Made by a program: the position numbers and the translations under genes. From Stercorarius parasiticus (taxonomy: Eukaryota; Chordata; Aves; Charadriiformes; Stercorariidae): a DNA stretch of 64,000 nt. The stretch lies in assembly GCA_013396915.1 (NCBI GenBank), contig VWZL01000529.1, positions 1,131,163 through 1,195,162 on the forward strand. Reading direction: 5' to 3'. Shown one piece after another: positions 24,839 through 49,800 of this stretch (position 1 is the first letter of the stretch; every line of letters starts with the position of its first letter). The notes below the pieces were generated by a model. That model was not told the origin of the DNA. It did no database searches and worked only from the letters and a program-made list of their open reading frames with translations.

Positions 24839-25400
24839 AGGGCAGCACAGCCGGCTGCTGGTCTCCGAGTTCTTATTTTTGTATCCTTATCCTGATAGTT
24901 TTCACTGTGAGGTGGAATGCAGAATGAACTAGGTAATATTTTTCGAGTAATTCTATGCAATGATAATTTTAAAGTTGATGATTAGTTTGTGGAAGATGCG
25001 AGTTTAAAACTAATAGTGTAATGCAGATGGACGTATGCAAAATTGGTAATCTTACTTTTGTAACAGACATTTCCTTCTTATAGCACCACTTTGACTAGTT
25101 TCCGTATACATGTAAATATTTAAAGATACCATATTTATATACTGTTCCTATCTCTTGTTATATTCATAGATTTATTTGATATATATATTAAAAAAATGAT
25201 TTTAGCCTTCTAAATATAATTTCTTGCAAGACAAACAGTATGGCCTCTGATACTTTTTTTTATAAATATAGTGTTTGTTTCCCATTTTTCTTACATGTTT
25301 ATACTTGCTTTATATTTAATATATGATTTTAATTTAGTATGAAAGTTGTTTGATTTTGATTTATCAGTTCATTAAACTCTTTTTGTAAACTCTACTTCAC
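24839..25400 (+). other. NFE2L2: NFE2L2 3'UTR
   Basis: AT-rich sequence follows the TGA and contains many ATTTAT and TATTTA words, suggesting AU-rich stability elements. The dense AT-rich block stops soon after the ATTAAA at 25371. The exact cleavage site is not visible. Confidence 0.7.
25371..25376 (+). terminator. NFE2L2: Probable NFE2L2 polyadenylation signal (ATTAAA)
   Basis: ATTAAA is the second most common vertebrate poly(A) signal. Here it is followed by a T-rich stretch with TTTTTGTAAAC, about 530 bases after the stop. An AATAAA at about 25927 is a possible distal alternative. Confidence 0.55.
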
Positions 25401-28400
25401 ACATATTTATTTCCCTAAAGAAGGGAAATCCTGACTAGTTTTCCAAGGCGAAGTCTTCACGTAACAAATACGTTTCATAACCCGGGGTGTATCACGCCGC
25501 ATTGTCAGCGTTACGCTGCCTTCAGCAGAATTTTAACTGCCGTTTGGAAGGATGTGTGTCACATAAAGTTAAGTTTCAAGTCTCTGCGAAGTTTACGTAA
25601 CTTTTGTTTTGCTCTTTGAACACTACTTACTTAAAGTCACGATGAGATCCTTTCCTCCAAAGGCGTTTAAAAATCTGTGAAGGCAGACATTGTCGGCATT
25701 ATGCGTTTTTCCGACTTAAAAATTCTGTACACCTTTGAGAATCGCTCTAGACGCACACGCTGTGTCTGTGAGCGGCAAGCGGCCGTCGGCACTGGCATGG
25801 CTTTGGAGCTAAGGGAAGGAGGCGCACGCTTCCTGCCAGCCTGCTGCGCTGGTTGGAACCTGTGCGCAGTCACTGAAAAGCACGTGGTGTTTAAATTATG
25901 AGTTATAAGAGAACAAAAATGGGGCAAATAAATAGCACTGTTTTGTTTACTCCTCTCAAAGGGACTCTGTACTTGATCATCATGGATTTTTTGAATAGCG
26001 AAAATGCATAATTTTTGATTTGAAATACACATCTTGATCTCAACATTAAAAACCACATCATCTTCCCTACGAAACTTCTAAAAGGCATGTTTAATCTAAA
26101 ATGTTTTTTTCTGCTACTGGTGCTCTATATCATTTTATGAATATTTTGTCTATTACAACATTATGCATAACTTCATCTAGTATAATAAACATCAACTTGT
26201 TTTGCAAGACCTTATTGTACTTTTTTTTTTTAAAGAAGGAACTGAGATGTTGAAAGAGGGTAGAAGTCGGGCCTGCAAAGATTGTTTAATAACGTTGGAG
26301 GAAAAAGAATTTAGAGGGACATAAGATCAGGAAACCAGCCCTCCATTAGGTCATTATTCACAAAGTTAGAGGAACGCTAACTAAAATTATACGGTGGTTG
26401 GTGAATTCGGTCCTGAGATTTTTTTATTTCTCAAACTATTGAGCCGTGCTGGAGCTGCATACCCACCCAGCAGAAAGCAGTTCATCTCCTGGCTGGCCGT
26501 GGAAGCCAAAAGAATGATTCCAGATAATAACAACCCCGTTCCACACTGTATCAACCGCCTACAGACCTTCTGAGGGTACTTAAAAAAAAAAAAAAAGGCA
26601 CAAATAGGAAAGGAAGGGACTAATACAGAAAGCCGTAGTTCTGATGAACACGAGGGAAGTTCAGCTGTTCTGTTCACTGCTCTCATTCAGCTCTCCAGCC
26701 ACTCCACACTCTCACCTGAATAGCAGTAACTGCTTTGGAGTTTTGTTTTTGTTTTTCCCTGTGTGCACAGAATTTCAGGTGTTACTTTATTGCCCAGTTG
26801 GTCCCAGCGGTATCAGTGTAACTCTTCACAATCAGTTTGTTTTTCTTACCTCAATCTTTGTCACCTTGTCATTCATCTTTCCTGTTAACTCATTCATTAA
26901 CTCATTTACCGATTCCAAGTATCAGAGGCGCTCTAGTACCTGGTGCAGACACTCTCTCCCTCGCTTCATCCGCAGCACAACCTCAGCTACCCAGAGAAGA
27001 GCAGGGCCAGGCCAGCAGAGCAGTAACAGCGTCAGCAGGAAGGTAGTTTTGTTCCAGGGCAGTGTAATGCCAGGAACCACCATCTTTAAAAGGCACGCGT
27101 AAGGGCCAAGCACCAGTACCAGAAGAAACCCTCTGGTACCTAAACTTGGGACTATCAGAAGCTCCAGCCCTGTCCCCCTTAAGAGAAAAGCAGCACTTTT
27201 GCACATTTCATACCGTGTTACTTGCTGCAAACTTTCAAGTGAGGTCCTGCCACACAAAATGTTTGTATCTGAGGCAGCAGATAGAGTGAAATCACAAAAA
27301 AACCCTGTAGCCTGTTTTCCAACATGGCTGGCAGTGCTGGGAACCCTGCCCCTTACAGCAAGTGCCAACAGCTGTGTTTCCGCAGAAGGCACTGGGCCAT
27401 GGAGATCCAGGTACAAGGGAAATCCAGCTTGCCCTGTGAGACTGCTTACCTTCTTCGCACCCACCTCCTTCCTGCTAGTGGCGCCTCACTCCACCCCACC
27501 GCACAGGCAAGAGCACTCCTCTTGGTGGAGCCAATACCAAAAAATACCAATGGTTGAAAACTTAAAAGGCTGGATTTGATGGACAAAGCAGATTTATTTG
27601 CTCTAGGTAGGTCAGCCAAGCACCAGCAGCAGTGAGGGAAATTTTTGATGCTGCTGTTGTCCAAATAAGCCCGTATTGACTTTGCCACCAGCATGGCCTA
27701 GGACAGAAAACACCCCTAAGAGTCACCAAGCCTGGGTGAAACACATAGGAAGTGTGAGACTTTGCTGCCATGTAAACCAAGAGGATCTAATCCATATTTA
27801 AGGATGGCAATCTTGGAGCGTGGATTAAGGAGGCAGCACACCAAGCCATGCCCTGGACCGTCTTTCACCACCGCTACGCAGCAGCTCTTGCACACGGGTA
27901 GGTGTGATGGCAAAGCAGAGAGAACCTGAAGAGGACAAGCTCCTGGGTGTCCCCCCGCCATCAACTAGGCTATCAAATGTCTCTGACTTACAGAGAAAAT
28001 GTTCTCTCTAGCTGTAATATAAATACTTTAATTACCAATTGGCTATAAAACGGAGACCGCAGTAAGCCCCTGCCCTCCACTTCAATTTTATCCTTATTTA
28101 ACACTAATGCGCAAGCCCGAGGCAAACAGCACCTTACAGCCTTTGCAGGGGCTGGTGTATTTGTGCTACCCACGTCTCAAACCTGATGCAGGCACACTTA
28201 CTCCATTACCGGGATGAAAAGAGCAACAACAAAAACCCTGCAGTTCATGCAAAGCCTTGCTTGAATTCCACCACGACTCCGTCTGAAGTCACCGGGACCA
28301 CGACAACTTGCATTCAGTTTAAACCAGCATTTTTCATAGCACGAACACGGCGAGGGTTGTACTCGCACCGAAACGCCCAACATCGTTAAGGCAAGAAAAT

Positions 28401-31400
28401 ACTCCACATTCCATTACTTCGGCATATGTGAAAACACCAGGTTGCAAACGATATCCTTCGGTTTATTATTCTGGCCGAGGTACAGAGCGTGTTCCCAAAC
28501 CTGAGCGTGACGGGTGACATTGCCAGCCTCGTGCATCACAACCCTGACCTCACACGCTGCCACGTCTCCACCTGGAGACCTTTTATTTCTTGATCAAAAG
28601 GTTCAGTTTTAAAACTATTGAAAGTACCACTGCGGAGCGGGGCTGAACCAGGGTTTCCTGACTTGCAGCCCCGAGGTGGAAAGAAGATCCTGTAACTCAG
28701 GCTGGGGTGCGATAACTGAAGAGCGCTTTGTGTTCCTCACGGCACTTAAAAAAGGTGATGGCAACACATTTTAGATTGTAAGTCATTTGACAACATACAC
28801 TTTATTCTGATACAAAATTGAAATATTTTAACAAATTTCAATCCATTATGGACTATACTGAAATTTTTAATTTCCATGCTATTTCTTAAACTTGTTTAAC
28901 CACAAGTTCTAAGATTGCAGCACACTAGCACCGTGGCTCTTGAAGTCTTTGCCAGTTATTCTAACATATTATTCTGTTTCCAATCTTGCGATATTATCTT
29001 CTACGTGATGGCCATTTTTCTTCTACGGAGATACTTGGATTACTTTAGTTCAGGAAAAAGCTAATCTTAGAGAGAGATGTCAACCTGTAGCACCCACAGC
29101 AGAAAAAGAATCATCCATCAGAGATCTCCATTTTAGCGATACCAAAGATCTTTCATGCTCCACACAATTCAAGATACAAACACTTGTCAGAGAGCACAGA
29201 CCGATGGGGAAGCGGATATCCCACCGCAGCGCAGACAGCGTATGAAAACACGTTAATGTCTTAAACACAGGAACCAAAAGGCAGCAAGTCAGTACATCAC
29301 ACAATCAACGCTCCGGAGACAAGGAGCATCCCCCTTCCCGCCTTACATATTTAAAGGATACCAAAGGTAAGAGGCTGCGTTTCATTTCAGTGTCGTATAA
29401 ACAAAACACTTATCACATCTGCATCGACCTGGGCCCCTTTCGGGGAAATACATTTTTACCACCTGGACGTACCATTTGCTTTTCGATTAAGACACGGGTT
29501 TACGTATCAAACAAACTCCCGCAGAACGGCAGCTTAGGGACCAGCGCTTCGTTAACTTTACATCGTCGCGTCTCCATCTACATTTACAGCTGCTACTTCC
29601 AACAGCAGCCGCTATAGAAAGACCGAGCCGCGAAACAGCGTTCTTAACTCTTGGAAGCGCCTCGTGGACAAAGATACACTTGACCAAGTACTCCTTAAGG
29701 ATGCGTTTGTCTTTGACAAGGGTTATTTCTGAGCAAATTGGGGTATGAATAATTGAAATTAAGCAAATTAGTCTAACAAGAGGGCTATAAATCCAAGTGT
29801 GAAAAGAATTCGAACAGCGAATATCTAGATCTGTACGTGCTGCAAAAAGCCCCCTCCAGAGCACAGGACAAGCCTGCAGCAACGGAGAACCCTCTAATGT
29901 CAAGGAAAGGTAGAGCAAAGCTCTACACGCCTGGAAATGGAATGCAAACTAGGAAGTTTTCGTTAAAACTTATTTTTGTTAAAACATTTTCAAGATTTTA
30001 CTAACGTTCCCCCTCCCTCCCCAAACACAAAAGCCTTTGCCCTCAAGGGAGGAAGCCACACTAATGCTCTTCCCCGTTACCTGTTGCTACGCGCGGGGGG
30101 GGCTCAGGAGAGCAGCTCTGCCAGGCAGAGGAGCAGCAGAGGTTCCCACCTCCGGCCGCAAGAAGCGCCTTGTCCCGTCGGCACCGAGCTGTTGTGCCCT
30201 GCGCCGAGGGGAGACTGGGGCCTCACTGCAGCACTTTCCAATTTCGGCTCAACCTCAGCTCACCAAAAACCTTTTTAAAAAAAAAAAAATAAAAATCCAT
30301 GCAGTCACAGTGAGATTTCCATTAAGCAGCTCCTGATCATATGAAAATCTCAACGTTACCATTGTAAATTGCTTACAAAGTTAACTTTTAATTGTATGCT
30401 ACAGTGTCAAGGGTTTGCTTTCTGGATGTTTACGGACAGCAGGTAACAAGTTTAAACACTTGAACCAGTCTGTGAACATCCCCAACCCCAAGTTAAACTG
30501 AAATGCGTGACTTCCCTGTGACTTTATTTTCTGACTAAACCGAAGAAAAACCAACACTCAAATAGAAACTGACTTCACAAAAATAATGCAGAGACTCAAA
30601 AAACATATTGGCAAGTTTAAACAGTTACTAGACTACTACTGTGCAACCTGGAGTTTAAAATATCCCAGACTTGTAACAATTGAAGGAAATACATGTTCCA
30701 AGAGTTAAGAGCCAATGCGCATTAAAGCAGATTCCATGGAAAGTTCTTTTATCGCCGTTTGTCTGTATAAAAGCAGTCGTGCTTTCAGCTGGGCGGCACG
30801 TGACAGGACCAGCCTCCACGGAACTACCCTGCCTGAAAGCACCAAACACCCAAAAAGGTCTAAAACCCCACTCTTTTTGAGATGCATACAGATAAATACA
30901 AACCCACCTGGTCCACCAAGACTCATTTATTGGGAGGGAAGTCCCTGCTCTAACCAACGCAAAGTGCCTTTACGGACTTTCTGCAGCAGCAGCAGCACGT
31001 CACACGCCACCAAGACCTGTGATGAACCGCTCCGGTGTCTTCACCTTGCCGGGTTTCTGTTAAGGCTTCTCTTTCTACAACAAGGTAACGAACAATTTCG
31101 CAACCCCCCGCCCCCGGCAGCGGTAAGGAGAGCAGGTATTTCAAAACATATATCGTTTCTGTCTTGTCGATCTCAGGCACACAGCGATTTTGTACCTGGC
31201 AGGAACAGAAGATTCTCGAATAGCAACTATGCCAGCAAGCAGCCCTCACCCAGCGCGGGAAAGGCTGGATGACGAATGCTGGAATACTTGCTCCTGAGTG
31301 CTTAAGGCTTTCCTCGACATTAAAAGGCTGGCAAAGGAAAGCCTAGAAGGAAATAAGGGTTAAACAAGTGTTTTACTATACACTACAAATCTTACCCAGT

Positions 31401-33999
31401 CAGAAACCTTCAATGGAAGAGGATGTGCAAGACATTCCCCATTTTGTCAAGCAGCAGCTTCTCATTCAACCTGAAAATCAAAGAAATTACTCTTACCTTG
31501 TTTAAAAACCTCCCACTACTCTTTATAATTCATGAAAAATGTTAAAGGCAAACCTTACCTATGCTCATTGCCCTTCCTTTCAGGTCTAAATGCTAGACCT
31601 ATTGATTTTGAGTCAACTCAAGTAGCTATCACTCAAGGAGGTTCCAAAAGGTGAAGAACTCTTGCTAGACTTTCTTCGATATTTCAGCTGTGATAAGCAG
31701 ATTTAACTAGCCTTTGGAAAGCTGCTCACTATCAGCACAGTATCTTATGCCTTCACTTTTCTGGAAGTTGAAGCTGTTGCTCCTGCTGCCTTGTCATTCT
31801 TTAATTATGCTGACTTCTCCATACTCAATAGGCTGCTGAAGTCCTGTCTTATGAGTCTCCTTAGCAAAGTATGGGTCAAAGAAGTACGTCCTAGGTTCTT
31901 TAAAGCTGGTTAATCACTGTCCTTACGCTTTTCCACGTCACAAACAACAGCTAAGCTACCCCACCCGCCTACAAAGCCATCACTTACATCCATCTCTTAA
32001 AAGGTTGCATACAGATCTTGTTCATAAAGTTTATTATGACACTATTTTTCAAAGTTAACATTGTTGTCACAGTACAGCTACAAGAGGCCCTGTTAAAAAG
32101 AACACTGTCAATACATTCTAAAAAAAATTTAGAAACACCAGATCAATTCAGAAGGGACATCAACCCCATCCTCCAGTTGTCCCTGCAATCAGGTGCAGGC
32201 CCCAGGTACAAGTCTACACATCTTCTAAGCACAGTAGCGTACAAAGCAAGTCGGTAGTTGGGTGGCTCACTCCCTAGTGAGTTGTGCTTTAGTTTCCGAG
32301 GTTTTCAAACTCCAAATGGGTCGTTTAAAAAAATGCCTTTATTGAAATACAACCTCCCCCCCCGCCCCAAGCCCAAATTAATATGTACAACAACAGAAGC
32401 GTTCACTAAATCACCAATTCTTGCTTGCACTTTAGAGATATTTTAAAACTCCACAGAATAGAATAAGCAGACTTTGAAATCCAGTTTGGAGGCTACCATC
32501 TTGACACCGGTTCCTTGTTTAGTGTACTGCAGTCTACATACACTCCAATAACAGCGTTTAAATAACATTGTTTAATTTTTTTTTTCAAACAACACACTCA
32601 TTTTTCTACTACTTCTTAAAATTATAATTCATTATTATATATGACTGATTATGCCTTGAGCCATTCCATACATCTTTGCAGATTCATTCCTACACTGGAA
32701 TCGCATTTACCTTATACTGCACATTGACCCAGAAGTGAAACAGGTGTGAATAATTCCAAGACCATATTGTCAAGTGTCTGAGTATTTCTTCTATTGACTG
32801 GGCCCCTACTCCTCTGAGTCTGAATTGACAGAAAGCACTGTCCTGGCAATAGTCGAGAGAGAATTCACATCAGCTGAGAAAAGGACAGACTGCAGTGCCT
32901 TAATTCGGAGGTCAGAAGTGAGAATGAAGTACAATTTCTAGCCATATGTGCTGATAAGATTTGCTACTCCAGTGCATCAAATCCAGTTGTAACACACTAT
33001 CATTCTGCCTGTGGAAACTCCAGACTGTACCATTCTACATTGTGGGAAGTGTTTCTAGTCGGTAAAACACAGCTAGATGGTGTTTTGGTTTTATCTTCGA
33101 GCTCTTAGCTGAGCACAGACATTCGCAAGGGAAAAAGCTCGACAACTATACTACTTAGAGCCCATCGTCAACGGGCTTTTGGAACGCATTACCTGGACTG
33201 TCAGTGATTACACCTGCGCTACCCTTGGCTCCCAGTCAGAAGATTGTGTCCAGAAAATTGCCTAGGGTGCATGCAAGAAAGTATATAGCCATTAAGTTAT
33301 TGAGGAACATACCTATTACTCTCACTATGACGCCTCGTTTAATTGAAACAGCGCAGTCTGGTGTGAGGGAGAGGGAAATGGGGACAAAGGAAGGGGATGA
33401 AAATTCCAAGCCACCCTCCCCAAAGTATAGTTTTATTGAAACAGAATCATTGTATATCCCAAGGAAACAGGCACTTGATTCCCCCCACCTTAACTTCTCG
33501 GGAATTACAATAAATATAAAGGTAAAAAGCATGTTTCTTTTTCTCTTCACCCAAGACTTTAAGCAACTGCAGTTATCCCTTATACATCTCAAATGAGACG
33601 GGAGACAGCTTTAATGTGTCTAAAGTTGGTCTTGTTAAAATATTTATCATGCCTTATTTTCTTGAAGCGCTAGTACTAATACAGAACTACAAATTAAAAA
33701 AATATGCACAAACCAAAAAAGTAATTTGAAATTTTCATTAAGGTAAAGCTTAGTTCTATAATTCACAAACACTAATTTGAGTAACTCAATCCTAGTTATA
33801 CATCTAAACAAACTATAATGCAACATACAGATGTTTTCCCTCTGTATGCCTATGTAACTCATGTCAATGACAGTTACATATATACACTGAGACTAGACCC
33901 CTTAAGACTGCAAATCAATAGGTGTTTCTATTGTTAACTTTAAATTAATACAAAATAGTAATTGAGAAATGCATTAATCCTCTCTATTAACTAACAAGG
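25401..33999. other. Spacer between convergent NFE2L2 and HNRNPA3 3' ends
   Basis: About 8.6 kb without a gene I can support. It includes a GC-richer segment (26.65-28.75 kb) with overlapping chance ORFs on both strands, the longest being 180 codons on the - strand at 26922-27464 without a recognisable domain. It also includes C-rich tracts near 30.0-30.2 kb. On the - strand AATAAA lies at 33432-33437, 32338-32343 and 28801-28806. Any of these could end a longer HNRNPA3 transcript or an unannotated - strand RNA. Confidence 0.5.
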
Positions 34000-34017
34000 A
34001 AACACCCTAAACTACAT

Positions 34018-34023
34018 TTTATT
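34018..34023 (-). terminator. HNRNPA3: Possible distal HNRNPA3 polyadenylation signal
   Basis: AATAAA on the - strand, about 85 bases beyond the first AATAAA of the 3'UTR exon. Either may be used. Confidence 0.4.
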
Positions 34024-34102
34024 TCTGTTATAGAGTTCTCTGTACTAAGTGTGGAAAAACTGAACTACACAAATATTGAAAAGTTAAAAATTCCTTAATT
34101 TG

Positions 34103-34108
34103 TTTATT
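34103..34108 (-). terminator. HNRNPA3: Probable HNRNPA3 polyadenylation signal
   Basis: AATAAA on the - strand lies in the context CCAGGAATAAACAAATT. From memory this matches the AATAAA-containing part of the mammalian HNRNPA3 3'UTR, about 340 bases into the last exon. Confidence 0.55.
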
Positions 34109-34557
34109 CCTGGTACCACTACCACAATTTACAGGGCAATATACCTGATGTAATGGGAAAATAAAAAGAAAAAAGAAAGACAAAGCTACAACAGATAAAG
34201 ACCTCAGGAATGTACATCTAATCGACACTACATTGCATTAATCAATAGCTGCACTTTTTGCAAACTGTGGCTATGACAGTCCTGAACAAGAAGGGTTTCC
34301 TGTTTAAGCTGCGGTAACTTTTCTGACTATGGATCATCGTTCCTTCTGTGGCAGATTTTACAGTTCCTCTAATGCATTTGGGACGACTGTCTCAAAGTAA
34401 CCTGCAGCTTTCCTGACAACTCCTCGCTCTCTCTCCTGCTAAGAACTGTAGCCTGTTGAATACAGGATAAGAAAATTATTACTCTCAGTGAACAGTTGCA
34501 CATTATTAATCATCAATATAAATATGCATTACACCTACCCTTTTTCTGGTAGCATTT

Positions 34558-46492
<11,935 letters not shown>

Positions 46493-46559
46493 TTTGTGAC
46501 CAGACTCGCCTCCTTCGGTGCCAATATGGATCCCAGAGGAAGAGGAGGGGGGGGTGTCA

Positions 46560-46600
46560 NNNNNNNNNNNNNNNNNNNNNNNNNNNNNNNNNNNNNNNNN
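46560..46600. other. Assembly gap (41 N) at the HNRNPA3 promoter
   Basis: A run of N sits between G-rich and GGCGGCGCC-rich sequence. It hides part of the 5'UTR or transcription start region of HNRNPA3. Confidence 0.95.
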
Positions 46601-46850
46601 GGTGGCGGCGCCGGCGCGCAGCCGTGAGTGGTGCGCGCAGGCGGGCACCGCCTCCCCGCCACACGTCAGGCCGCCCCGCCAGCCCCGCGGCCTCTCCCCG
46701 CCGCCGCCCGCCCACTGCCTCTCGCCGGCACAGGACCACCAGAGCGGGCCGCGGCTACCTCGCCTGCTTGCGACCCTGGGCGGCTGCTGTGCGAAAGGGG
46801 AGCCGTCGAAATGCCGGCCTTGAGGGAGACTGTTAATCTAGACGGGTTAA

Positions 46851-49800
46851 AGTATTTTGTAGAAAAGGAGAAAGGAAAAGGAAAGGAGGGGATGTGACGT
46901 GATACTCACAGAGGACTGCTGCAGGAGTAGGAGGGTATGCCTGAGGCGCCCAAGACTTTCCAAAAGAAATTATTTGTCTCCACATATTGTTTTGATCCTG
47001 GAGATGCTTCAAGGAGGCAAGGAAAAGATTTGCTCTCCGGAGACTGTTTAGCACTCGCCCTTTGGAAGTGAGGGTAGGTTAGTGTATTTCTGGTTGAATA
47101 TCAAAACACACAAAGCAGTAAGTTTGACAGACTTCTCCATAGCTTCTTAAGCAGAGGCATTGCCTGTAACTTAGCGGCGTTTGTCATCATAAACTAGCAT
47201 AGAGAGCTTAAAAGAAAGGGTCTTCTGCAAGGATTTTGTATAGAAAAAAAGCATAGTTAAGCACATGCGTAACAAATTTTTGCTTATCTGGAAAATGATA
47301 TCAGGAAAGACGGCATTACAGACAGCTACCCTTAAAGTTTTTTCAGTCTTGGTTATCTCTATTCTCTCACAGTACCAGTAGCTATTTCAGTATGATGACC
47401 TAACCTAGGCAAGAGATGTTAGCTCTTACCCCCTTTAAAAATATCTTTATGCTATATAAAGAAGTGAACCAGTTGATGTGGTTTTACTGAGAGGTTTGTA
47501 GGTGGGTGCCCCCCCATGAAGTGCTTGACTGAAAGGGTTATGAATCTTTACCCTGCAGTTCCTACAAAATAAAAAAAATTTAAAAAAAAAGAAGAAAAAG
47601 GAAAATATGATCTTTGAGTTTCAGATTAGCATCTTTCGTTTATGCAAGTGTCAAAACCCATTTGATTTCTCTAACTGGAGAGAATTTTCCTAATACGTAC
47701 ATAAATTCCCAATAGGTTTAGAAACGTTCTTGCTACTATTGTGTACAGAAGTTGAAAGAAGTTTTTAGATTATTCCTATATTTTGGTCTTTGATGTGAGA
47801 AGGTAGGTGACTTCCTAGAAAGTAAAACCCAGTGGAAATCTCAGCAGCCTCCAGATATTCTTTGCATTGTGTCCAAACCCAACAATTTCTCATCTTCCTT
47901 CTCCCAATCAAGTAAACCACAAAATTTAACTTTTTATTCAAATAAAATTCTTCATAAGTGTATCATTTATGTCGCTTGTTCTCTTGCCCCATTACCCACA
48001 GGATGAGAATACTGTGAGATAGACAATGGTACTGGCTAAATATGTCTCTCAGTTTCAAAGGTTCTTGCAGTTTACACAGGAGCCGCCTCACCGAATTTGA
48101 AGAATACCATGCCTTTATTAGTTTGATTGCCATTCATTTCACAGTAAGCGTCACTCATGGAGGCTGATTGTCTTGCGGTCTCATTTGGTTGCAGAGCCAC
48201 AGGCAGATCACATTTGAATTCTATAGTTTCAGTTCATGATTGTCCTCCCATATGTGTAATCAATTGTACAGAATGTAATAATTTTATAATACTGTGCTTA
48301 CTGCACTGACATAAAAGACAAGGCAATAAATGAGGGAGATGCACATTTTGCAAAGATTCACAGCTACTGATGAAAATTATCCACAAGTTTGAGGTCTTAG
48401 ATGAAAAATTATAATTTTGATTGCAGGCAAATAATTTTCTGCTAGTAAAGTGTTTTCAGGTTGGTTGCTATCTAGTAGAGTATTGCCTCCCATTTTGGAT
48501 CACCCATTTCCTTAAGAAAAAATATAGCATTTATTACACCTGTATCTATTCTGGCTGATGTAGTTTCATAGTCAGATGTGGTTTCATATTATGTAGCAGA
48601 TGCAGCATCAGTGATTTATGCAGATGGCTAACATGCTTTTCTTTTTTTTTCGTAGCACTGTTTGCAAACGTGCTCTCTTCTTTGTCAGCCAAGGGAACAG
48701 TAGTTTGTACCTCATTCAAAAAAAAAGTGGGAAAGGCTTTTAACGTTTATATATTTCTGTGGCTGAAATGTCAGTTTCTCTTCATTGTTCTTTTTTGTTG
48801 AGGGTTTATGGAGATTTTTATTGCTTGATTCTTACAGGGTATTTGTTTGTGAAGTGAATCTTCGGATATGTAAATATTGTTGGTGAAATTGTCCAAAGTT
48901 TTTTTTTTTTAGTATTACACAGAGATTAGGATGCAAATATGAAATTGATCTTGAATTCTAGTCTCCAGAACAGAAATGTTAATGGAGCCAATTCACTGAA
49001 CCAAATATGTTTTCTGTAAGCCTCTTAGGTTGCAGAAACAAATGGACACATAATTAATTAAATGTTAGTATTGTGATGATAGTTTTGCAAATGTATTGGT
49101 TTGGATATATTTAAGTTTCATACTTTGAAAAAGACACAAACTACAATCTTGATAAGAAGGCCTGAGTGCTGTATAGTTAAACATTCGTGTGAGCTTCAGG
49201 ACGAAAGACTGTTTAACGTTCAGGTCTTTTTTTCTGCATTATAGAAATATGGTATATTTAAACATGGGCAAGTGTTATTGCAGACACTTGACTACTGTGC
49301 AAGCAACTGCAGCTTCTGCTATCTTCTTCATTTAGAAACAAGTGTTTTCATCTCTGAATTTGATTTAAACTGTTGAGCTTCACTGAACAAAGATAGGATA
49401 ATATATTAGTATAAAGTCTGGTAACATTTTGGCAATTCTTCTTGTACTTGTATGCAGTGCAGGGTGTATGAAAACCTTTTACTTCATTAATTAAAAATAC
49501 GTAGAACCAATAACCTGATTCTTGATATCAGAATTAGTAGTATGATTATGCTACAGTATTTGCTTCGTTTCAGAAATTGTTAATAATACTCTTTAATATA
49601 TATATAATATATACATATGTGTGTATATACATACACAGACATATATACGTACCTATATACCTACATATACACATATAGGTATACATACGTACATTTGTAT
49701 ACACACACACTCCAGAAACAACAAATCCTAAAGACCCTTTCCACTTCAGACTGCCCCAGAACAGTGGCAGTCTCTGGAGGACTTAGTTGCAGTGGTTTGA

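Larger units (their letters stand above)
34000..34452 (-). other. HNRNPA3: HNRNPA3 spliced 3'UTR exon
   Basis: The acceptor CAACAG (- strand) opens the exon at 34452, and GCTACAGTTCTTAGCAGG follows. The sequence through TTGCCCTGTAAATTG and the AATAAA reads almost base for base like the human HNRNPA3 3'UTR as I remember it. The 3' end is approximate. The stop codon lies only about 20 bases before this last splice junction, so the intron in the UTR should not trigger nonsense-mediated decay. Confidence 0.75.

Noticed and set aside
26922..27464. 180-codon - strand ORF between the two genes
   Set aside because: It lies in GC-richer sequence with overlapping open frames on both strands, no domain, no splice support and no neighbouring partner exons. 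A leucine-rich stretch looks membrane-like but is probably compositional.
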